A stretch of 64,000 nucleotides of DNA from Hymenobacter cyanobacteriorum (GTDB lineage: Bacteria > Bacteroidota > Bacteroidia > Cytophagales > Hymenobacteraceae). Below the pieces are notes generated by a model that saw only the letters and a list, made by a program, of their open reading frames with translations, ran no database searches and was not told the origin of the DNA. The translations under genes and the position numbers were made by a program. The number at the start of each line of letters is the position of its first letter. Within the stretch, counting starts at the first letter, position 1. Shown here piece by piece: positions 44,102 to 52,743 of the stretch. Where the stretch lies: assembly GCF_022631375.1 (NCBI RefSeq), contig NZ_JALBGC010000001.1:186001-250000 (forward strand), written 5' to 3'.

Positions 44102-44842
44102 TTACCGATTGTTCATCACCCGAAACTGCTCGTCCAGCTCTGCCCGCGAGGCCAGGCGCGAAACCTCGGAAGTTCCGTAACCTACCTCCTGCTCGCCGGT
44201 AGCCAGCCGGCCCATTACGGAGTCAGCAAACTCGTCCACATTCACTCCGAACGTGTGCAGGCCCGGGCCGCCGAGGTCGGTATTCACGGCCGGGGGCACG
44301 ATTTCGAGCACGGCAATGCCTTCCGGCTTCAACTGATGGCGCAGCGAGAGCGTGAAGGAATGCAGCGCCGCTTTGGTGGCACTGTAGATGGGCACGAAGG
44401 CGGCTGGCGCGAACGATAGGCCCGAGGTCACGTTGATGATGGCCGCGCCCGGCCGCTGGCGCAAGTGCGGCACCAGCAGCGTGCTGAGGTGAATGGGCGC
44501 TTCGACGTTGATAACCAGCTCCTGACGGCGGGTTTCCCAGTCGGTGGCGTGGTCGTGGGCCAGCTGGATGCGGTTCTGGATGCCGGCGTTGTTCACCAGC
44601 ACGTTCAAATTCGGGTAGGTGGCGGTGGCCCAGAGCACGAGTTCCTGGCGCTGGGCGGGGTCGGCGATGTCGCACTGGCGCACCACCAGGCCGGGGTAAT
44701 TCTGCTGGGCGAAAGTCAGTTTATCGTCGCGGCGGCCCACAATGATGACGGTGCTGCCGGCCCGCAGGAAGCGCACGGCCAGCGCCAGGCCGATGCCCGA
44801 AGCGCCGCCGGTGAGAAGAATAGTGTTGGTGGCAAGGTTCAT
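44102..44842 (-). CDS. Short-chain dehydrogenase/reductase (DltE-like)
   Basis: A 246-residue classical SDR: TGGASGIG at 11-18, NNAG near 87-90, a Ser in NVTSG, and the YxxxK pair in YSATKAALHSF. The C-terminal half (LKPEGIAVLEIVPPAVNTDL) resembles the DltE group. The substrate is unknown. Convergent with the tricorn-type gene and divergent from the acetyltransferase gene. Confidence 0.87.
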   Translation of the reverse strand: MNLATNTILLTGGASGIGLALAVRFLRAGSTVIIVGRRDDKLTFAQQNYPGLVVRQCDIADPAQRQELVLWATATYPNLNVLVNNAGIQNRIQLAHDHATDWETRRQELVINVEAPIHLSTLLVPHLRQRPGAAIINVTSGLSFAPAAFVPIYSATKAALHSFTLSLRHQLKPEGIAVLEIVPPAVNTDLGGPGLHTFGVNVDEFADSVMGRLATGEQEVGYGTSEVSRLASRAELDEQFRVMNNR

Positions 44843-44984
44843 ATGCGAAGCGGCAAATGGAGGTGATACGGCCTAGCCAACAATGCAGCCGCCTGCCGGG
44901 TTATGGCGGGCCCGAAATAAGCCCGGCGCTACCTGCGCTGCGCCCTTACCTTGCAGCTTCATCCGCGCCAATTTCTGTTTTCCC

Positions 44985-45548
44985 ATGATTAAACTCGAAC
45001 CCTTCACTTCCGACGATTTCACCCAGCTCATGGAATGGGTCGACGACGAGCGCCTGATGAAAGAGTGGAGCGGGTCGATGTTTTCCTTCCCACTTACCGA
45101 GGCCGGTCTGAGCTGGTACATTGAAGGCTCAAACGATGTGAACGACCCCAACGTGTTCATCTACAAAGCCGTCGACTCGAAAACCGGCGTCACGGTGGGC
45201 CACATTTCGCTGGGCGGCATCAGCCAGCGCGACCGGGCCGGACGCATCACCCGCGTGCTGGTGGGCAACAGCACCGAGCGCCGCCGCGGCATCTGCCAGG
45301 GCATGGTGAAGGCGCTGCTGCGCATCGGCTTCGAAGACCTGCAGCTGCACCGTATCAGCCTGGGCGTCTACGACTTCAATCACGCGGCCATCAACTGCTA
45401 CCTCAAGTGCGGCTTCCAGGAAGAAGGCCGCATGCGCGACGTGGTGCGCCACGGCGACGGCTACTGGACCCTGGTGGAAATGGGCATTCTGGAAGATGAG
45501 TGGCGGGCGCTACACCCCAAGGCCGCCGCGCCTGCGCCCCATGCCTAA
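44985..45548 (+). CDS. GNAT-family N-acetyltransferase
   Basis: A 187-residue acetyltransferase of the RimJ/RimL-like group. It has an N-terminal beta-alpha pair (LEPFTSDDFTQLMEWVDDER), the acetyl-CoA loop region VLVGNSTERRRGICQGMVKAL (family Q/RxxGxG/A), then LQLHRISLGVYDFNHAAINCY and YLKCGFQEEGRMRD. It may acetylate a ribosomal protein, antibiotic or small amine; not determinable here. The ATG at 44985 is chosen because it starts the fold; the upstream extension is promoter DNA. Its last four bases overlap the end of the convergent SDR gene. Confidence 0.88.
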   Translation: MIKLEPFTSDDFTQLMEWVDDERLMKEWSGSMFSFPLTEAGLSWYIEGSNDVNDPNVFIYKAVDSKTGVTVGHISLGGISQRDRAGRITRVLVGNSTERRRGICQGMVKALLRIGFEDLQLHRISLGVYDFNHAAINCYLKCGFQEEGRMRDVVRHGDGYWTLVEMGILEDEWRALHPKAAAPAPHA

Positions 45549-46414
45549 TCCAGCAATTTCGTATCCGTCAGCTGCTCGCTGAGCGCCCACAATTGCCGGG
45601 CATGCTCGGGTGTGTTGAAGGAGTTTTTCACCGGCGTGGTTTTTTTCTTGTCGAAATAACCGCCGCTGGTGCTGGCCACGGCCGGGTCGGAAGCCAGGAA
45701 AATACTGGTTTCGGCACCTTTCGCCGCCGAAATCATGAACGGCCGGCCCAGCTGCACGAAGAAGCTCATCAGGCCATTGGCCCCGCTGCCGAAGCTGCTG
45801 GCCACCACGCCGGGGTGCAGCGCATTGGTCGTGATGTTGGCGAGGCCGTGCGCCCGCAGGCGGCGGGCCAGCTCCTGCGTGAACATGATGTTGAAGAGCT
45901 TGGTGTTGGCGTACACGGCCAGCGCATCGTAGCTGCGCGTCGATTGCGGGTCGGCCAAGTCGGGGCGCGCCATGCGGTACACGGTCGAGGCCACGTTCAC
46001 GACGCGGGCGGCCGGGCTGGCTTTCAGCTTATTGAAGAGCAGGCTGGTGAGCAGAAAAGGCCCGAGGTGGTTGGTGGCCAGGCCCAGCTCGTAGCCCTGC
46101 GGCGAAACCTGCCGCTCGGCCCCCAGAATCAGGCCGGCGTTGTTGACCAGCACATCGAGGCGCGGATACCTGGCGTTGAACTCGGCGGCGGCGCGGCGCA
46201 CCTGGTCGAGGTCGGCAAGGTCGGCCAGCAGCACGTCCACGTTCTCGTGGCCGGCAGCGGCTTTGATTTCCTGTTGGACTTCGGCAGCTTTTGCCGCATT
46301 GCGGGCCAGAATGACGACGTGCGCGCCCATTCGGGCCAGTTCGGTGGCCGTGACCTGGCCAATGCCGGATGTGGCCCCGGTAACGAGGGCAATTTGATGC
46401 TGAAGGTTGGCCAT
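45545..46414 (-). CDS. Short-chain dehydrogenase, retinol-dehydrogenase-like
   Basis: A 289-residue SDR: TGATSGIG near 12-19, LVNNAG near 84-89, NVASTVY and the catalytic YANTKLFN. The long C-terminal part with a loop GGYFDKKKTTPVKNSF is typical of the retinol dehydrogenase/WW-oxidoreductase-like group. The substrate is unknown. It overlaps the GNAT gene end by four bases on the opposite strand. Divergent from pncA. Confidence 0.88.
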   Translation of the reverse strand: MANLQHQIALVTGATSGIGQVTATELARMGAHVVILARNAAKAAEVQQEIKAAAGHENVDVLLADLADLDQVRRAAAEFNARYPRLDVLVNNAGLILGAERQVSPQGYELGLATNHLGPFLLTSLLFNKLKASPAARVVNVASTVYRMARPDLADPQSTRSYDALAVYANTKLFNIMFTQELARRLRAHGLANITTNALHPGVVASSFGSGANGLMSFFVQLGRPFMISAAKGAETSIFLASDPAVASTSGGYFDKKKTTPVKNSFNTPEHARQLWALSEQLTDTKLLD

Positions 46415-46531
46415 GAGAAATCGACTTTAACGGATATTGCCTGCGCTAACGTAACCCTGGTGCGAATACTTGGTTTTAGCAGAAGAAATACGCTAACTGC
46501 CGGCCCCGCGCCGGCCACTACCCTGCTGCCC

Positions 46532-47137
46532 ATGCGCGCGTTGCTCCTCATCGATATTCAGAACGACTTTTTGCCCGGCGGCCAGCTGGCCGTGCCGGCC
46601 GGCGACGAGATTATCCCGCTCGTAAACCGCCTGCAAGCGCAGTTCGACCTCGTGGTGGCCACCCAGGACTGGCACCCGGCCGGCCACCAAAGCTTTGCCA
46701 GCAGCCACGCCGGCCGCAGCCAGTTCGAGCAAATCGACCTGCACGGCCTGCCCCAGGTGCTCTGGCCCGACCACTGCACCCAGGCCAGCTACGGCGCAGC
46801 CCTGGCCCCCACCCTGCAAACCGAGCGCATCGAGGCCATCTTCCGCAAGGGCATGAACCCGGAAATTGATAGCTACAGCGCATTTTTCGACAACGGCCAC
46901 CGCAAAAGCACCGGCCTGGCCGACTACCTGCGCGGCCGGGGCGTGACCGATGTGGTGGTAGCCGGCCTGGCCGCCGACTACTGCGTGTACTACTCGGCCC
47001 TCGATGCGCTGGCCGCGGGCTTCGCCACCGCCGTCGTCACCGATGCTACCCGCGCCATCTCGCCCGAAGGCTGGGCCGCCGCGCAGGCCGACCTCGCAGC
47101 CAAAGGAGCCCGGCTGCTGGGCTCGGCTTCGGTATAA
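46532..47137 (+). CDS. pncA: Nicotinamidase
   Basis: A 201-residue enzyme that converts nicotinamide to nicotinate in NAD salvage. The triad is D8 (LLIDIQNDFLPGG), K106 (FRKGMNP) and C151 (AADYCVYYSALDA). Metal-site residues are in TQDWHPAGH (D46, H48) and WPDH (H81). The ATG at 46532 is preferred: the open frame extends far upstream only because it runs antisense to the SDR gene. Length is standard. Confidence 0.94.
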   Translation: MRALLLIDIQNDFLPGGQLAVPAGDEIIPLVNRLQAQFDLVVATQDWHPAGHQSFASSHAGRSQFEQIDLHGLPQVLWPDHCTQASYGAALAPTLQTERIEAIFRKGMNPEIDSYSAFFDNGHRKSTGLADYLRGRGVTDVVVAGLAADYCVYYSALDALAAGFATAVVTDATRAISPEGWAAAQADLAAKGARLLGSASV

Positions 47138-47145
47138 AATAAAAC

Positions 47146-47176
47146 GGGCACCCCAACGCCGAACTTCGGGGTGCCC
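47146..47176 (-). terminator. Rho-independent terminator for the PAP2 gene
   Basis: GGGCACCCC...GGGGTGCCC hairpin followed in the minus direction by TTTTATTTTA. It serves the PAP2 gene ending at 47200 and may also slow transcription from pncA. Confidence 0.8.
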
Positions 47177-47199
47177 ATTGCCGCTCAGCCCACTGGCTG

Positions 47200-48030
47200 C
47201 TACAAACGCTTGCTCAGCAGCAGGCCCGAGTAGGCGTAGCCGTTGGCGTTCAGGCCCTGCATGGGCACGAAGCTGACACCGTGGCGGCCAGCTACTTTGT
47301 GCAGCTGCGGCACCGCAATGCCCATGGTGGTGCCCACCACGTAGCCCACAATGTTGTCAGACAAAAAATGCTTGCCGGCCTCGATGCGGAAGTAGGCCAC
47401 GGCCGCCGGCACCACGGCCGCCGCGCCCCACACGAGGCCCTCGCCCGCGTAGCCGGGGTTGAAATCGTGCAGCACTTTGGCGGCAAAGAAAGTGGCGGTG
47501 GCCGTGTGGGCCGTGTGGCCGGCGAAGAAGGAGTTGGTGGCGATTTTGCCCGAGCGGCCGCCGCCGCCCTCGGAGCCATACAGATAGGGCCGGTAGCGGT
47601 AGATGTTGCCCACCGAGGTGGTAAACAGCGCATCCGAGGCCAGCATGGTTTCGACGTAGAGGCCCAGAATCTGGCCATAATGGCTGCGCACGTCCTTGTT
47701 CAGGGCCAGCAGGCCGGGCGCGATGGCCAGCGTGGGGTAGCAGAGCAGGTCGCTGGCGGTCTGGGCACGGTCGCTGTACCACCCGGCCGAGAAGCGGTCG
47801 AAGCTCGGCACGTCTTCTTTTTTCAGGTTGGCCAGTTCCGCATCACTCAGGCCACTCTTTTGCTGCACGCGGTAGAGGCCGTAGGCACTAACCGCGCCCA
47901 GGCCCAGAATGATGGGGCCATCGACGGCGAAGCGGGTGTGGTAGGGCGAAGCCACTTGCTGGGCCTGAGCGGCCGGGGCAGCGGCCGTGCCCAAGGCCGT
48001 TGCAAGACAAAGGGTGGTAATGAATTTCAT
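47200..48030 (-). CDS. PAP2-superfamily phosphatase, secreted (paralogue A)
   Basis: A 276-residue protein with a cleavable-type signal peptide (to about QAQQ) and the PAP2 acid-phosphatase fold. The Arg-Pro of motif 1 is in YRYRPYLYG. Motif 2 is SFFAGHTAHT (family PSGH, here AGH). Motif 3 is AGKHFLSDNIVGY with the His/Asp pair. It probably dephosphorylates an isoprenoid or lipid phosphate in the periplasm. The C-terminus GVSFVPMQGLNANGYAY is shared with the paralogue at 59286. The start at 48030 begins the signal peptide. Confidence 0.88.
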   Translation of the reverse strand: MKFITTLCLATALGTAAAPAAQAQQVASPYHTRFAVDGPIILGLGAVSAYGLYRVQQKSGLSDAELANLKKEDVPSFDRFSAGWYSDRAQTASDLLCYPTLAIAPGLLALNKDVRSHYGQILGLYVETMLASDALFTTSVGNIYRYRPYLYGSEGGGGRSGKIATNSFFAGHTAHTATATFFAAKVLHDFNPGYAGEGLVWGAAAVVPAAVAYFRIEAGKHFLSDNIVGYVVGTTMGIAVPQLHKVAGRHGVSFVPMQGLNANGYAYSGLLLSKRL

Positions 48031-48238
48031 GGGGAAACGTAATGTCAAGCTTAAAAAGCTGATGAAACGGTGCACCGCGGAGGAAGGTTGAGCTTAGCGC
48101 CGGGCAGGCGCACCCCGGCGGTTGAACGCTCTGATTAACAGTTTCAGAAACCTGTTGCTCATTCAAGAACCCTTGCGCAGCCCTGCCGTAAACAGGGCAC
48201 GACTTATCCACCCTGTATCCGCTTTTCAATTTAATGCC

Positions 48239-48589
48239 ATGACCAAGACGTTGTTGTCCACCCTCATTCTTTCCGGTCTGCTCGCCCTCACGGCGCAGGC
48301 GCAAACCACTCCCGCTACGCCGGCTGGCAACCACACCGCCGGCACCACCAGCAACCCGGTTGACCCGACCAGCAAAACCGGGCAGGCCGTGAGTGGTACC
48401 AACCGGAACAGCTCGCCCCGCAACATGGCCCCCGACCGGCCGACGACCCCGGGCAACCACACCGCCGGCACCACCGACAACCCAGTGGACCCAACCAGCA
48501 AAACCGGCCAAGCGGTAAGCGACAGCAAGCGCTCGACCGACATGAGCACCCGCAAAACCCGGAAAACCAAAACCCGCGTCTCGTATTAG
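48239..48589 (+). CDS. Small secreted repeat protein
   Basis: A 116-residue protein with a signal peptide (MTKTLLSTLILSGLLALTAQ, cleavage near AQA-QT). The mature part holds two copies of a ~25-residue unit, GNHTAGTTxNPVDPTSKTGQ followed by AVS, separated by ~25 residues, then a basic tail (RKTRKTKTRVSY). No Cys or membrane helix. It is low-complexity, Thr/Pro-rich and probably periplasmic or surface. Function unknown. Between a divergent PAP2 gene (209 bases upstream, nothing clear in the gap) and a strong terminator. Confidence 0.72.
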   Translation: MTKTLLSTLILSGLLALTAQAQTTPATPAGNHTAGTTSNPVDPTSKTGQAVSGTNRNSSPRNMAPDRPTTPGNHTAGTTDNPVDPTSKTGQAVSDSKRSTDMSTRKTRKTKTRVSY

Positions 48590-48607
48590 CGTTCTGCCGC
48601 AAGCAGC

Positions 48608-48651
48608 AAACGAAAACCCCCACAAGCGCCTGCTTGTGGGGGTTTTCGTTT
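48608..48651. terminator. Bidirectional rho-independent terminator
   Basis: AAACGAAAACCCCCACAAGC / GCTTGTGGGGGTTTTCGTTT, a ~20-base perfect stem between convergent genes. Confidence 0.93.
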
Positions 48652-48680
48652 GTAAACCAGCTCGCGAACTACGTTGGTTG

Positions 48681-49874
48681 CTACAAGTACGACAGCCACC
48701 AGTAGCTGTGCTGCTGCTTGTAGCCCTGGTACCAGCGGCAGGGCCAATAGAGAATAAATATCACCGCAGCCCATACCACATAGGCCCGCGTCAGGCTGGG
48801 TTCGTAGCCGACGGGCCAGTCTTTGGGGTCGGCAAACGAGAAGTTGAACGGCTTGCCGAAGGCCAGGTACGTCCACACCCAGGCCGCGCCGCTGATGAGC
48901 AGCAGGTGCAGCAGGTAATAGAAAAACGGCACTTTCCCGAAGGTGCGCAGCCAGCGGCTGAGGGGGCCGGTGGCGGTTTCGGCCACGCTCAGCAGCCACA
49001 GCGCCACGCCCTGCGTGAGGCAGACGAACAGTAGCGAGGGCGGATATTTGGTAATGTTGAGGAATGACAGCAGGGTGTACAGTGGCCCGCGTGGCTGCAC
49101 GCTCCAGGGCTGGGGGTCGCCGTACCAATTGGTGGCCCGCAGCGCCACGAACAGCACGAGCAGGGCCGTGCCTGCCAGGCGCAGGCGCCGGTTGCGCTCG
49201 GGCAGCGGCAGCCGAAACCACGGCCCCAGCACGTAGCCGGCCAGCATCAGGCCCAGCCACGGCACGAAGGAATACGGCACCAGCAGCGGCGGCAGCCCCG
49301 GCAGCGGCAGCAGAAACGGCCCGTTGTGCAGCAGCGCCCAGATGGCGTTATCGCTCGTTACGGGCTGAATGTTGGGCAGCAGGTTGTGCCCGGCAATGAT
49401 GAGGAAGGCCAGCGCCGCCAGCACCCCGCGCGGCAGCCACACCAGCCCCGCCAGCACCACCATGCCCCAGCCAATGGCCCAGATAACCTGCAGCAGAATG
49501 AGGTTGAACGCGCCCCATTGCAGAATAAAATTGATAACGACCACTTCGAGCACCACCAGCCACAACCCCCGCGAAAGCAGAAACCGGCTCAACTGCGGGC
49601 GGCTGCCCAGCTTTTGCTGCAACAGGAAGATGCTGCACCCCGACAGAAAAACGAAGGTGGGCGCACAGAAGTGGGTAATCCAGCGCGTGAAAAACAGCAG
49701 GGCCGAGGCATTTGCCACGTCTTCGGGCCGCACCCGCGTGGGGCTCCAGAACTCGCGGATGTGGTCGAGGGCCATGATGACCATGACCAGGCCGCGCACC
49801 ACGTCGATGGCCTGCACGCGGGCTACGGCAGCGCGGCCGGTGGGCGGGGTGGAAAGAGTAGCAGCGGGCGACAT
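48681..49874 (-). CDS. DUF1624/HGSNAT-type multi-pass membrane protein
   Basis: A 397-residue protein with about ten membrane helices. The DUF1624 start AIDVVRGLVMVIMALDHIRE (heparan-alpha-glucosaminide N-acetyltransferase-like domain) is at about 22-42, followed by RWITHFCAPTFVFLSG. Members are predicted acyltransferases acting on surface sugars. The ATG at 49874 is used; a TTG two codons upstream is possible. Same strand and 63 bases downstream of the Cys/His lipoprotein gene, so co-transcription is possible. Confidence 0.87.
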   Translation of the reverse strand: MSPAATLSTPPTGRAAVARVQAIDVVRGLVMVIMALDHIREFWSPTRVRPEDVANASALLFFTRWITHFCAPTFVFLSGCSIFLLQQKLGSRPQLSRFLLSRGLWLVVLEVVVINFILQWGAFNLILLQVIWAIGWGMVVLAGLVWLPRGVLAALAFLIIAGHNLLPNIQPVTSDNAIWALLHNGPFLLPLPGLPPLLVPYSFVPWLGLMLAGYVLGPWFRLPLPERNRRLRLAGTALLVLFVALRATNWYGDPQPWSVQPRGPLYTLLSFLNITKYPPSLLFVCLTQGVALWLLSVAETATGPLSRWLRTFGKVPFFYYLLHLLLISGAAWVWTYLAFGKPFNFSFADPKDWPVGYEPSLTRAYVVWAAVIFILYWPCRWYQGYKQQHSYWWLSYL

Positions 49875-49937
49875 AGGCAAACGGGTTGAAGGGCAGGCAA
49901 GGTAGGCGCTTTCCCGGAAAACCCAACCAGCACTTTC

Positions 49938-50705
49938 CTAGTCTTTTACCGTGGTGCCGTGCACGGCCAGCGCGTCGCCCAGCAGCCAGTGGCGCAGAAA
50001 CACGGGGTCGGCCGACACCTTGCCCAGCACCCGGTACTTCGACGGCAGGGCGGTGCTGGTTTCGGCGGCCTCGCGCACCACCGTGCCCGGGCTCAGGATG
50101 GTAGAATGCACCATCTGGACGGCCCCGTCTGCCCGCACCCGCAAAAACGCGGCGTGGAAATCGAGACCCAGCACGTACAGGCCCGGCCCCAGCGCCTGCG
50201 CCTGGCGCACAAAATCGGCCGGGCTCAGGCCCCGGTAGCGGGTGATGTAGGCTTCCGAAGTCAGGTTTTTGATGAGGACCTCGGAGGCTTGTTTGGCCAG
50301 CACGGTGCGCTGCAGGCGCAGCCCGGCATCGTGGAGCGCGGTCGTGACGAAGTAGCCGCAGGCGATGCTGCCCCGCCGGGGCTCCCAGCTGTTGCCGTAG
50401 AATGACCACGGCGTGCCCGCCCAGGCCGGAAAAATGGCGCTGTCAAGCTCGGCGAGGAGCAGCTGGCGGGCCGCGCCCAGGCAGGCGGCGCGCCGGGCGG
50501 CGGTGCGGGCCCGGCGGTAGCGGGCGGCCAGCTGCTGGCGGCGGCGGTCGAATCGGTGCAGGCGGGCCCGGTATGCCGGGGCCGAAAAAGCAGTCGGTGC
50601 GGCCGGCATTTCGGGGCTGGTAGCGGACGTGTCGGGGGCGGCCGGCTGCCCGGAGCAGCCGCACAGGCCGGCGAACAGCAGCGCTGCTACAACAAGAGGT
50701 TTCAT
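49938..50705 (-). CDS. Lipoprotein with Cys/His hydrolase-like core
   Basis: A 255-residue protein with lipobox GLCGC (Cys at about 17), an Ala/Pro linker and an Arg-rich helix (~45-85). A domain with a conserved-looking Cys in GSIACGYFVTTALHDAGL and His in LGLDFHAAFLRV followed by VQMVHSTI completes it. The Cys-then-His order is that of NlpC/P60 or CHAP-like cysteine hydrolases, but the family assignment is tentative. Such a protein could cleave peptidoglycan from the membrane surface. Divergent from the phospholipase C gene. Confidence 0.72.
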   Translation of the reverse strand: MKPLVVAALLFAGLCGCSGQPAAPDTSATSPEMPAAPTAFSAPAYRARLHRFDRRRQQLAARYRRARTAARRAACLGAARQLLLAELDSAIFPAWAGTPWSFYGNSWEPRRGSIACGYFVTTALHDAGLRLQRTVLAKQASEVLIKNLTSEAYITRYRGLSPADFVRQAQALGPGLYVLGLDFHAAFLRVRADGAVQMVHSTILSPGTVVREAAETSTALPSKYRVLGKVSADPVFLRHWLLGDALAVHGTTVKD

Positions 50706-50884
50706 ACCGGAACAGGGGCCGGCAGCATCAGGTACCGGCCCGATTTCCAACGGAAAACGGGTGGAATATTGTGCATCGTCCGGTGCCGTCGACAAGCTCG
50801 TCTTTACGCCTGGCAACAGTCCGTGGCAACGGCCGCCGGGTTTTTCCCGTTGCCAGGCAAGCGCTTGCTTCGCCCCTGTCCCTT

Positions 50885-52192
50885 ATGCCCCTCCGCTTCC
50901 TGTTATTTCTGCTGCTACTGGCCGCGCCCGCGGCGCCGGCCGCCGCTTATTCCGTGCTCACCCACCAGGCCATCGTCGATACCACCTGGAATAGCTGCAT
51001 TGCCCCGCTCCTGCAGTACCACTACCCCGGCGGCACTCCTGACGAAATGAACAAAGCCAAGAGCTACGCCTACGGCGGGGCCATTTTGCAGGACATGGGC
51101 TACTACCCGCTGGGCTCCACGCTCTTCACCAACCTCACGCACTACGTGCGGGCCGGCGACTTTGTGCGCAACCTGCTGCGCCAGGCCCGCAACCGCAACG
51201 AGTACGCCTTTGCCCTGGGTGCGCTGGCCCACTACGCGGCCGACAACACCGGCCACCCCGAGGGCACCAATATCATTATTCCGACGGTATACCCCGATTT
51301 GAAAGCCAAATTCGGGCCGGTGGTGACGTACGAGCAGTCGCGGGTGCGGCACACCGAAATGGAATTTTCCTTCGATGTGGTGCAGGTGGCCGCCGGGCGC
51401 TACCGCAGCCAGGAGTACCACAAATCCATCGGCTTTCGGGTGAGCAAGCCGGTGATGGAGCGTGCCTTTCGCGAAACCTACGGCATCGAGATGAAGCAGA
51501 TTTTCTTCAGCGTGGATGCCAGCGTGGCCATGTTCCGCTTCGCCGTAAACCAGCTGCTGCCGGCGGCAGCCCGGGCGGCCTGGCACCACAAGCACGACGA
51601 AATCCGGGACCTGAGCCCGCGCGCCCGGCGCGGCGACTCGCTCTACCACAACAACCGCCGCGAGTACCGCCGCGAGTTTGGGCACGACTACGAGCGGCCC
51701 GGTTTCGGAGCGCGCCTGATGGCGGGCGTGCTGAAGGTGCTGCCCAAAATCGGCCCCCTCAAGCCTTATGCCTTCACCCTGCCCGATGTGCCGGGCGCTA
51801 TCCAGTTCCACCGCAGCTACCAGGCTTCGGTGGCCCGGTATTGCACCCTGGTGCAGGAGCAGCCGGCCGATACCACCCACACCCTGAAGCTGGCCGACAC
51901 CAACCTCGACACCGGCGCGCCCACCCAGCCCACCGCCTACGTGCTGGCCGACCGCACCTACGGCGAGCTGCTGCGCCAGCTGCACCGGCGCAAGTTCAAA
52001 AACCTTACTCCTCCCCTGCGCCGGGCGCTGCTGAGCTACTTTGCCAACGGCATTCCGGTGCCCAACCGCGAAACCGACCGCGACGACGACAACGCCCGCG
52101 AGGCCCGCAAATACCGCCAGGAAACCGAGGAGGCCCTGGCTGCGCTGCGCGCCTTGCCGGAGCCCGCAAAGGCACCGCGCACCCGCGGCTAA
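50885..52192 (+). CDS. Zinc-dependent phospholipase C-family protein
   Basis: A 435-residue secreted protein: signal peptide to about PAAAYS, then the S1/PLC-type zinc site with His in YSVLTHQAIVD at the mature N-terminus. Further metal ligands are in TNLTHYVR, LGALAHYAADNTGHPEG and HTEMEFSFD. These agree with the zinc-dependent PLC family. The last ~120 residues are a charged helical tail, long for the family. The start at 50885 begins the signal peptide. Its stop overlaps the convergent gene by four bases. Confidence 0.85.
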   Translation: MPLRFLLFLLLLAAPAAPAAAYSVLTHQAIVDTTWNSCIAPLLQYHYPGGTPDEMNKAKSYAYGGAILQDMGYYPLGSTLFTNLTHYVRAGDFVRNLLRQARNRNEYAFALGALAHYAADNTGHPEGTNIIIPTVYPDLKAKFGPVVTYEQSRVRHTEMEFSFDVVQVAAGRYRSQEYHKSIGFRVSKPVMERAFRETYGIEMKQIFFSVDASVAMFRFAVNQLLPAAARAAWHHKHDEIRDLSPRARRGDSLYHNNRREYRREFGHDYERPGFGARLMAGVLKVLPKIGPLKPYAFTLPDVPGAIQFHRSYQASVARYCTLVQEQPADTTHTLKLADTNLDTGAPTQPTAYVLADRTYGELLRQLHRRKFKNLTPPLRRALLSYFANGIPVPNRETDRDDDNAREARKYRQETEEALAALRALPEPAKAPRTRG

Positions 52193-52626
52193 CGGCCGGC
52201 CAGTGGCAACGCCTGCAGCTCCTGGGCCAGCCGGTCGTTGGCAAACCGGAAGCTGACGCTGCCGCCATCGGTGCGAATGGTGGTGCTGTAATACGTGCTC
52301 CAGAAGGCTTTTTCGGTGAGCACCGGGCCAATGGCCGCCCACGGAATCAGCAGAGGCGGGTGGCCCACCTGAAACAGGAAAAAGGCTTCCAGCGCCAGCC
52401 CCTCGGCCTGGGTGCCGGCCCGGATGACGCTCTGGTAGCGCACGCCGTTCAGCTGCGCCCAGCCCAGCGACGTGCGCGGCCCCGGCAGCGGCGCGGGCAC
52501 TTGGTACTGCGCCAACCGCTGCCAGCCGGCCAGCGACAGCAGCTTCACAATCAGGCACCAGAAAGCCGCGAAGCCGCCCAGGCCCACGATAATTGCGACG
52601 GGCAGCAGGAAAAAGTATTTGCTCAT
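52189..52626 (-). CDS. Single-helix membrane-anchored protein
   Basis: A 145-residue protein with an N-terminal membrane anchor (FFLLPVAIIVGLGGFAAFWCL). A small beta-rich domain follows (GVRYQSVIRAGTQAEGLALE, HPPLLIPWAAIGPVLTEKAFW, SVSFRFANDRLAQEL). It resembles PH-like YcxB/YdbT-type membrane proteins in outline only. The ATG at 52626 gives the anchor. Overlaps the phospholipase gene end by four bases. Confidence 0.72.
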   Translation of the reverse strand: MSKYFFLLPVAIIVGLGGFAAFWCLIVKLLSLAGWQRLAQYQVPAPLPGPRTSLGWAQLNGVRYQSVIRAGTQAEGLALEAFFLFQVGHPPLLIPWAAIGPVLTEKAFWSTYYSTTIRTDGGSVSFRFANDRLAQELQALPLAGR

Positions 52627-52743
52627 GCGGCACAAGTACGGGCCGGGCCGCGGCATTTGGTGCCCGCGCCTTGCTGGCCAGGCTCAACAGTTGGGCCGCG
52701 AGTACGTATGCCGTGAAGCGTTTAACTTCAAACCGGCAGTTGC

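Noticed and set aside
48360..48510. Possible CRISPR-like direct repeats
   Set aside because: They are two in-frame protein repeats inside a coding region, not regular short repeats with unique spacers. No cas gene is present.
50706..50884. Inverted GCCTGGCAAC / GTTGCCAGGC pair in the gap before the phospholipase gene
   Set aside because: Only ten bases per arm with a ~30-base spacer. It may be chance in GC-rich DNA, so it is not listed as a feature.
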